NCBI RefSeq assembly: GCF_008369935.1
Contig: NZ_VTUZ01000060.1
Location: forward strand, 1-45,911
Length of the DNA: 45,911 bases
Direction: 5' to 3'
DNA from: Paraburkholderia panacisoli
Lineage (GTDB): Bacteria > Pseudomonadota > Gammaproteobacteria > Burkholderiales > Burkholderiaceae
The notes below the pieces were generated by a model. The model made no database searches. It was not told the origin of the DNA and saw nothing but the letters and a program-made list of their open reading frames with translations. This document shows, one piece after another, positions 40,870 through 45,911 of the stretch; position 1 is the stretch's first letter; each line of letters starts with the position of its first letter. Position numbers and translations under genes: made by a program.

Positions 40870-41928
40870 TTAGACGGCCTTGCGCAGGAAGCCCTGCGTA
40901 GCGCCCTTGCGGTTAGGGGCGAAGCCGTTGGCCAGCAGCGTCTCTTCCACCGTGTCGTAGAACACACCGATCTTGCTGATCTCGCGCGCCTCCTGGGCGG
41001 TCGCGACCTTGCGGCCGAACTCGCGTGAGATGCGCACCAGTTGCTCGATCTGCTCGACAGTGCTCATCTTCTTCGTGCGCGACTGGTTCCAAAGGTTGTC
41101 CTCGATGCCGCAGCGCACGTGCAGGCCCATCGCAATGCCCATCATGTTGACTGGCAGCACGTTGCGCATCGAGCTCTCCACCGTCAGCACCGCGCCATCC
41201 GGCGTGGCACGCACGAAATTGGCCAGGTTATAGATGTTCGGTGCGTCCATGCCGCCGCCGATTGCCACCCAGTTCATGACCAGCGGGCCTTTATAGACGC
41301 CGCGTCGAATCAACCGCTCAACCGACTCGAAGCTGTTGATGTTGTAGCACTGGAAGGCGCTTTGGATGCCGGCTTCGTTCAGGCGGCGGATGTGCTCCTC
41401 GGCCCAACCGGGCTGCGCCGGCACCGTCATCTCTTTGTAGGCGTTGTAGACCTCGGGGTCCGCCATCGAGGTTCCCTTGACGTCGTCATCCTCCCAGTGT
41501 TCCACGACGTTCATCTGCGAGGTGTTGATCGTCACCGTGACCTGGTCGGGCTTGGGATCGAGCTCGGCCAGCATGTGGCGTGTATCGTCGCTCAGCCATT
41601 TGGCCGCGGCACCTTCGGACTCGGGCGCGAAGCTGATCGAGCCGCCCACCTGGATAATCATCTCGGGCACCGCATTGCGCACGCCGGCGATCAGCTCGTT
41701 GAATTTCGACAGGCGCTTGCTGCCTTTGCCGTCGAGTTCGCGGACGTGCAGGTGAAGCACAGTCGCGCCAGCGTTGTAGCAATCCACCGCCTTCTGGATC
41801 TGCTGCTCCATCGTGACAGGGATGTCTTCGGGAAAGTCGGACGGCACCCACGACGGCGCATAGGGCGCGGCCGTGATGATGAGGGGCTGCTGGTTCTCGG
41901 TATAGAGAGAGCCGTCGAGAAAGTTCAT
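40870..41928 (-). CDS. BKACE-family beta-keto acid cleavage enzyme (DUF849)
   Basis: A 352-residue zinc-dependent TIM-barrel enzyme of the 3-keto-5-aminohexanoate cleavage (Kce/BKACE) family. It condenses a beta-keto acid with acetyl-CoA to give acetoacetate and a new acyl-CoA. Zinc ligands: His59-x-His61 in VLHLHVREL; the conserved glutamate lies in HVRCGIEDNLW. Other marks are PLIITAAPYAP and GGGMDAPN. It is longer than Kce (about 275 residues) and belongs to a larger-size subgroup whose substrates are mostly uncharacterised. GGAG before the ATG. Its acetoacetate product could be used after activation by the thiolase nearby. Confidence 0.92.
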   Translation of the reverse strand: MNFLDGSLYTENQQPLIITAAPYAPSWVPSDFPEDIPVTMEQQIQKAVDCYNAGATVLHLHVRELDGKGSKRLSKFNELIAGVRNAVPEMIIQVGGSISFAPESEGAAAKWLSDDTRHMLAELDPKPDQVTVTINTSQMNVVEHWEDDDVKGTSMADPEVYNAYKEMTVPAQPGWAEEHIRRLNEAGIQSAFQCYNINSFESVERLIRRGVYKGPLVMNWVAIGGGMDAPNIYNLANFVRATPDGAVLTVESSMRNVLPVNMMGIAMGLHVRCGIEDNLWNQSRTKKMSTVEQIEQLVRISREFGRKVATAQEAREISKIGVFYDTVEETLLANGFAPNRKGATQGFLRKAV

Positions 41929-42300
41929 TGTATGTCTCCAGAGGCAGGTTAAGGGGAACGAAGGAAATCGCGGGGTGTAACTGATGAACCCGGCGTTCAG
42001 CGCTTGTCGTCGAAAATTCCGGCGCGTTAAAAGCGTCGCGGCTACAAAAAATGTAATGCGTCTGCAGTTGACGACAACCGCGTGATGCCCCCTGCGGGTC
42101 AGGCCGAGGTAGACGCGACGGGCGATGAAACACTGCAGCGACGATACGGCAATCCGACAATGCGGTTTACGTTTTTGGTGACATTGTTTTATGAATTGGC
42201 GCCACTAAGCGTTAACACTGGCTGCGTGCAATGGGCTGCGCACCGGAAAAAAGGAGGGTCGAATACAACCCGCGGGTCTCGCGCATGCGCCGCACGAAAT
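41929..42300. other. Upstream region of the BKACE gene
   Basis: A 372-base spacer with the BKACE promoter. The AT-rich part 42160-42200 (GTTTTTGGTGACATTGTTTT) may hold it. Frames here are Arg-rich without motifs. No gene seen. Confidence 0.35.
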
Positions 42301-42600
42301 TCAGGTAGCAACGCCAACCGGTATTGTTGATTTCTCCACCAAGCTTCGCTCGTGCACTGCCCCCTCTTCAAGCAGGATGGGAGCCGCAAGACTCATCGCA
42401 TGAATGCCGAGCACAGAAACGCACTGCAGTACCGCTGTGATCTCTTCCTGGGTCGCGCCCATTTCGAACGCCTTCCGTATATGGCATCGCACACCGGGTC
42501 CATACATGTGTGTGCAGGAAGCGTCGACGGCAATGGTGAGGAATTCGACCGTTTTCGGATCCAGCACACCCGAAGTCATCGGGGCCATCGCCATGGCCAT
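42301..42600 (-). CDS. Carboxymuconolactone decarboxylase-family domain protein, probably 5'-truncated
   Basis: A 99-residue AhpD/CMD-fold domain: VEFLTIAVDASCTHMYGPGV, with R-C-H-I, then GATQEEITAVLQCVSVLGIH, the canonical helices and catalytic-cysteine region of the family. Upstream of the ATG the same frame continues as ELDPDWTEQF to a TAG at about 42635. This is sequence that full-length relatives (over 200 residues) have inside the protein, so the N-terminal part was lost. No good ribosome site lies before the ATG. It could still encode a one-domain protein. 372 bases upstream of BKACE on the same strand. Confidence 0.6.
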   Translation of the reverse strand: MAMAMAPMTSGVLDPKTVEFLTIAVDASCTHMYGPGVRCHIRKAFEMGATQEEITAVLQCVSVLGIHAMSLAAPILLEEGAVHERSLVEKSTIPVGVAT

Positions 42601-42827
42601 GAATTGTTCAGTCCAATCGGGATCAAGTTCCGCAATGGGCTACCATTGCGCGTTCCAGTGCCGGTTGCGGCCGGCGCGCTTCGCTGTGCAGTGTTTGCAT
42701 CCGGCAAACGGTGGCGCAAGACGGTCGTCTAATTTGCCGCATCTTGTCCAGCCTCGCGCCATACCGCCGGGTGGACGGCTGCGCCGGCTGGTGGGTCTAA
42801 CCCGACATCCGCACGGGAACCGAACAC

Positions 42828-43295
42828 ATGATCAAGCTTCTCGCGGCGCTTTTCGTCGTTGCGGTGGCCTTGACTTCGGCGGTTCAGTCCGCCGAGTTGC
42901 GTGGACGATGGGTCACCACCACAGCCCTAAAGATTGTCGTAAAGGCGCACGACACCTGTATCTGCCACGAGCGGGCAAGCGCCTTACGTGATTGCCTCGA
43001 CCGCGTGGTAAACGCGGCCGCGCATACCGCCGCAACGGCGTCATCCGCCCCGCGCCCGATTGGGACGAGCGTCCTGGATCTGGGCACGATGATCCACGAA
43101 AAGCCATCGGCTACGCCCATACCTACAAAGGCGTCGACTGACGTAACAACGGAAACACCCAAATTTCCGCTGCCCGCCCTCCCTGAACACTCGGAACCCG
43201 GGTTTGCTCTAGTTGAAGTATCAACCACTTCAATTGATAATTCATCTTTCTACGTTCGATGGTTTCGCGTACGCGCTGCGTTGAAATCGCATTGA
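42828..43295 (+). CDS. Possible secreted hypothetical protein
   Basis: A 155-residue frame with a clear signal peptide, MIKLLAALFVVAVALTSAVQ, cleaved after QSAE or nearby. The rest is low in secondary-structure signals, with CIC near residue 46, a Thr/Pro-rich stretch (residues 90-120) and no known motif. GGGAA precedes the ATG by about eight bases. The last 25 codons run through an AT-rich inverted repeat that looks like the promoter of the next gene, so the real protein may be shorter or the gene may be decayed. Function unknown. Confidence 0.4.
   Translation: MIKLLAALFVVAVALTSAVQSAELRGRWVTTTALKIVVKAHDTCICHERASALRDCLDRVVNAAAHTAATASSAPRPIGTSVLDLGTMIHEKPSATPIPTKASTDVTTETPKFPLPALPEHSEPGFALVEVSTTSIDNSSFYVRWFRVRAALKSH
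43213..43233. promoter_or_regulatory. Inverted repeat upstream of the small membrane protein gene
   Basis: TTGAAGT-atcaacc-ACTTCAA, perfect 7-bp arms, about 75 bases before the ATG at 43307, followed by AT-rich DNA (TTGATAATTCATCTTTC). Candidate operator/promoter, by position only. Confidence 0.4.
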
Positions 43296-43306
43296 GAGAA
43301 CGAAAA

Positions 43307-43558
43307 ATGATTTTTATCCTGCTGATTGTCGCAACATTGACAACCAGTATCGCGGGTTATCGGTACGTCGCGTATCCCAACCGCGATACGGCGATTCAGG
43401 CCGCCTACTACCTTGGCCAGGAGGTCGGCATGGGCAGCGCAGATGCGCGCACCACGTTCGAACAACGCTTCCACGACGACGAGGACGCACGTCTCGCATA
43501 CGAGCACGGGATAATGAGTGTCGAGCCTGCGAGCATGGACCACACCGCTATTCGGTGA
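43307..43558 (+). CDS. Small single-pass membrane protein
   Basis: An 83-residue protein. MIFILLIVATLTTSIAGYRY is an N-terminal membrane segment; the rest is soluble and acidic (YLGQEVGMGSADARTTFEQR, then HDDEDARLAYEHG). GAGAGAACGAAAA precedes the ATG. An upstream in-frame start at 43259 overlaps the preceding frame and is less likely. Not recognised. The short sequence, good ribosome site and membrane anchor suggest a real gene. No partner identified. Confidence 0.55.
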   Translation: MIFILLIVATLTTSIAGYRYVAYPNRDTAIQAAYYLGQEVGMGSADARTTFEQRFHDDEDARLAYEHGIMSVEPASMDHTAIR

Positions 43559-43700
43559 AGCGGGCGCACGGGACAACTTCGGCGCAAGGCCGCGATGCAG
43601 TGTCCACTTTGCGCAAACACTCTGCACTGGGTCGTGCGACATGCAGTCAAACTCCACTACAGTGCAAGACGCGTTACCTATGCGTGAATCGCAGCGGGAT

Positions 43701-43877
43701 TCAGCGCTCGATGTGCGAGATCACCAGCCAACGCTTTGGACAATCCCCGTCTGTCTGCAGATCCTGCTTCCTGTCCCCGGCCGCCTCCGCGAAGAAGCCC
43801 TTTTCACGTGCAAAGCCGAACGCGCGCCGCGCATCGGATTGCAGCCGCAACGCGTCAGCAGCCCGCACGCCACGCAA
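43701..43877 (-). CDS. Possible 58-residue protein or gene remnant
   Basis: The minus-strand frame RGVRAADALRLQSDARRAFG continues FAREKGFFAEAAGDRKQDLQ and ends KRWLVISHIER-stop. It is helical, charged and far more protein-like than the competing plus-strand frames here. Only a TTG at 43877 or a GTG further in could start it, without a ribosome site, and an in-frame stop lies at 43896-43898. I think it is a 3' fragment of a lost gene. Not recognised. Confidence 0.3.
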   Translation of the reverse strand: MRGVRAADALRLQSDARRAFGFAREKGFFAEAAGDRKQDLQTDGDCPKRWLVISHIER

Positions 43878-44969
43878 CTGAAAAGCCAGATCGTTTCAGG
43901 AGGCAACGCTGCATCGAGGTACATAAAATAGTCGTGAGAATCTGATCGGCGACGAAGGCGATGCCGACGAGTCTCGGCTTCCGCCAGTTCCAATGCCTCC
44001 CCGGAGCCCTGCATCGGCCTGCTGCAGGTGTGCGCTGTAGCTCGCTGAATCTGCCTGTCGTGGTGCGTCGTCGTCACGCGCGTCCGCACCACTGCTCGCC
44101 CCTTTAAGCGCCACGGCGGGACCTGTCCTTGGTCGTCGTGTGGTGGACGCCCCATCTTTGGCGGCATGGACATCAGGACCAGGTTTGGTTGGTTGCGACG
44201 AACAACAGCAGCTTTACGACTGCAGAAGCGCTTCGGTTCAGCCGCGCTGGTGGACCATTTGGTATCGCCCGGCCATCGCCTAGCCGACTCGACGCTTTGC
44301 TTTTAGCGTCCTGAGCGGTCCGGTGTGGTTTTTATGCGACTGCCCCACCAAGGAGGTACGGCAACAGGTTGATCCTGAAAGCTTTGGCGCGGGGTCGGAA
44401 ATCATCATACGGAACACCTGGGTTTTCATCCGAAACGAGCCTGGATAGCATGATGAAACACGTCAGCGTCCCCAACGATTGGCGTGTGTGTTTGTTAGCC
44501 GCAGCATTGCCTGCGGCTTTTTTTTGCCGACGTATTCGTCCTGCTCGCTGGTGTGGGCGCCCTCCAGCAAGCCTCGCGGTTACCCGTCCAATTTTCCAAC
44601 GCTCTAGCAGCTGCCGGAGTGCCGAGGCCGGTCACCCGGCAGCGCCGGGCGACCGTCTCTTCGTGCTCAAACCTTGCCGATCGTCCAGCGACTGAACGAT
44701 GCTTGTCATAGCCGGCAGCACGCGGACCCATTGCGCCTCCCGGACCAACGTCGCCACCCTATCCGCTTAAGAAGCGAAGCGGCCTCAAACTTTTCACGCC
44801 CCTCCCTTTGGGCCGGGCGAAGGAGAGCCACGGTTCGACCCGGTCTGTCAAGATGCACCTCGCCCGATCGAAGCGCTTGTGGCAAAAACGCACAATGCAT
44901 TTTTTGAGCTGACTATTCCGCGCAAACGATTGCTTATACTCTACGCACCTCTACTTCGAGGCGCTTCGT
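43878..44969. other. Near-empty stretch of about 1.1 kb
   Basis: No frame with motifs, good start sites or natural composition. It holds one strong terminator (44497-44526) without a visible gene in front of it, and the promoter region of the membrane-anchored protein (TATACT at 44935-44940). It may contain a small RNA or decayed mobile DNA. Confidence 0.4.
44497..44526 (+). terminator. Orphan rho-independent terminator
   Basis: AGCCGCAG-cattgc-CTGCGGCT followed by eight Ts: a textbook terminator. No coding sequence with support precedes it; the frame starting MMKHVSVPNDWRVCLL at 44450 runs through the stem and is probably chance. It could end an unannotated small RNA transcribed from about 44300-44450. 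Confidence 0.7.
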
Positions 44970-45644
44970 ATGCCGCAGGAATGGCTTGAATATCTCCAGC
45001 GACTTAGCTGGAACACTCCGATGACTTTGGCGCTGGCGTCAGGGGCAATCGGCTCTGTCATAACGCTCGCGTGGATCTCGGCAAGGGATGCCAGGGAGCG
45101 CAGGCGTCAGCGACGCGAAACCGCGTTGGAACTCGCGCTATCGCTGGAAGGCTACGCTCGAACCTGTCGGACGATGATGCACAAGGCCGCCTGGGCAGCC
45201 GCGGAGCCGGTCGGCCCCATCCGCTGCGAAGCCAGCAAGGGCGTGTCCATCCCCGCCTTTGCCTATCCGGACAAACTGCATTGGCGCGTCCTGAGCCGCA
45301 GAGTTATCTCCGATCTGCGCGAATACCCCGCTACAGTGCACTCGGCCCGCGAGTATGTGGACGCATTTCGGGAGTTCGGTGAGCCAATAGACCTTTGCGG
45401 TCAGGTCGAATACGAATGTGCGAAGGCTGCGAAGTGTGCATTGCAGCTGGCTCGGGCCACGCGCCGCCGGCACGGAGCCGCGACGTGGAAACCGGGCGCG
45501 AAAGATTCATCGATGGAGCGCGAACTGTCCGACTTCATCAAAATCGCCGAAGAAAAGCGCAAAGCGTCTCTCGATCTGCTAACGGAGTCCACGGTTGGTC
45601 GGCGAACGGACGCGCAGCCGTTCACACAACCGTTAAGCGCCTGA
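44970..45644 (+). CDS. Membrane-anchored hypothetical protein, copy 2 (intact)
   Basis: A 224-residue protein. An N-terminal amphipathic stretch, MPQEWLEYLQRLSWNTP, is followed by one membrane segment (about residues 18-38, TLALASGAIGSVITLAWIS). A strongly basic ARDARERRRQRR puts the C-terminal part in the cytoplasm. The rest is helical with an invariant SLEGYARTCRTMMHKAAWAA and ARATRRRHGAATW shared with the copy at 4525. GAGG lies about eight bases before the ATG; TATACT 30 bases upstream may be a -10 box. I do not recognise the family. It may be a phage- or island-borne membrane protein. Confidence 0.75.
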   Translation: MPQEWLEYLQRLSWNTPMTLALASGAIGSVITLAWISARDARERRRQRRETALELALSLEGYARTCRTMMHKAAWAAAEPVGPIRCEASKGVSIPAFAYPDKLHWRVLSRRVISDLREYPATVHSAREYVDAFREFGEPIDLCGQVEYECAKAAKCALQLARATRRRHGAATWKPGAKDSSMERELSDFIKIAEEKRKASLDLLTESTVGRRTDAQPFTQPLSA

Positions 45645-45846
45645 AATCTGGACGAAACAGGTGATAACGACCTGTCAGGCGCCCAGCAACCCGAAACGGC
45701 CTATCGACTTCCATCGTTGAGCGGCAGCGCTTTGCCGTCCAATAGCGGGCGGTTGCAGCCGTGCACACCCTAACTACACCGTTGATCAAATGTATGCGGT
45801 CCTTTACGGACGCCCTAGCAATGAACGAGTGATTCTCTGATGCTAC

Positions 45847-45862
45847 CTGTCCACGTGGACAG
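45847..45862. repeat. Perfect 16-bp palindrome
   Basis: CTGTCCAC-GTGGACAG, 16 bases before a possible start codon at 45878. Candidate operator of the next gene. Confidence 0.45.
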
Positions 45863-45877
45863 CTGGGATGAGAGTAC

Positions 45878-45911
45878 ATGTCAGAAGATCGAGATTTGCG
45901 TAGCCGCCTGG
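45878..45911 (+). CDS. Possible start of a gene running off the window
   Basis: ATG followed by 10 codons reading MSEDRDLRSRL to the window end. GATGAGAG lies just upstream as a poor ribosome site and a 16-bp palindrome precedes it. Too short to identify. Confidence 0.25.
   Translation, partial: MSEDRDLRSRL

Noticed and set aside
41041..41952. Plus-strand frame of 303 codons opposite the BKACE gene
   Set aside because: Mirror of a clear enzyme gene; no start site and no motif.
43518..43931. Plus-strand frame of 137 codons
   Set aside because: Poor composition and start; the minus-strand frame at 43701-43877 is more protein-like.
1..45911. CRISPR array, rRNA genes, complete insertion sequence or integrase gene
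   Set aside because: I found no regularly spaced repeats, no rRNA sequence and no intact transposase or integrase in any frame.

Overview
The window is GC-rich DNA from a betaproteobacterium, most likely Burkholderia sensu lato (Paraburkholderia or Caballeronia type). Three things point there: trimeric porins whose mature part starts with QSSVTLYG, an H-NS protein with a long lysine/alanine tail, and many LysR/AraC/MFS catabolic modules. The genus is an inference. The sequence looks like accessory chromosome: intact catabolic operons sit beside many gene remnants.

Left end (1-5.5 kb). The suf iron-sulfur operon starts here on the minus strand: an Rrf2 regulator with three cysteines, ATGA-coupled to sufB, which runs off the edge. 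Behind it lie an IS110-type transposase remnant, a protein with two copies of one unknown domain, a small orphan protein and the first copy of a membrane-anchored unknown protein. The second copy lies 40 kb away at the right end. At 5.49-5.53 kb a degenerate 3' end of tRNA-Pro is followed (minus strand) by a terminator and two 13-bp direct repeats. This could be an old integration junction.

5.5-9.1 kb holds a three-BON-domain protein and a YbaK-type deacylase (minus strand), divergent from an EF-G-like GTPase. 9.1-16.5 kb is a possible catabolic unit: porin remnant, MHS-family permease, flavin-dependent monooxygenase of acyl-CoA-dehydrogenase fold, its flavin reductase, a double EthD-like barrel protein and a LysR regulator. 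A second LysR gene is divergent from an SDR protein that lacks the catalytic Tyr/Lys pair. 16.7-23.4 kb holds flavohaemoglobin with a candidate NsrR site, then a universal-stress/hemerythrin-like fusion gene abutting a drug-efflux MFS gene, divergent from a MalT-like LuxR ATPase regulator.

23.9-36 kb: two closely related porins in convergent orientation surround a MarR regulator and a periplasmic BON protein. The second porin ends a long minus-strand operon: quinone oxidoreductase, TauD/TfdA-type 2-oxoglutarate dioxygenase, RBBP9-type hydrolase, DsbA/FrnE protein, an internally deleted Rieske ferredoxin, medium-chain acyl-CoA ligase, porin, BON protein. An MFS permease precedes it on the same strand, and a divergent AraC regulator lies beyond. 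I read this as a transport-plus-catabolism locus for an unknown, probably acid-yielding, substrate. This is the most interesting system in the window.

36-46 kb: H-NS overlaps a GGDEF remnant. Then come thiolase and 3-hydroxyacyl-CoA dehydrogenase, a pyruvate carboxylase gene reduced to two distant pieces, a BKACE (DUF849) enzyme, a 5'-truncated carboxymuconolactone-decarboxylase-like gene, small secreted or membrane proteins, about 1.4 kb of near-empty DNA, and the second copy of the membrane-anchored protein. No rRNA, intact tRNA or CRISPR array was seen.
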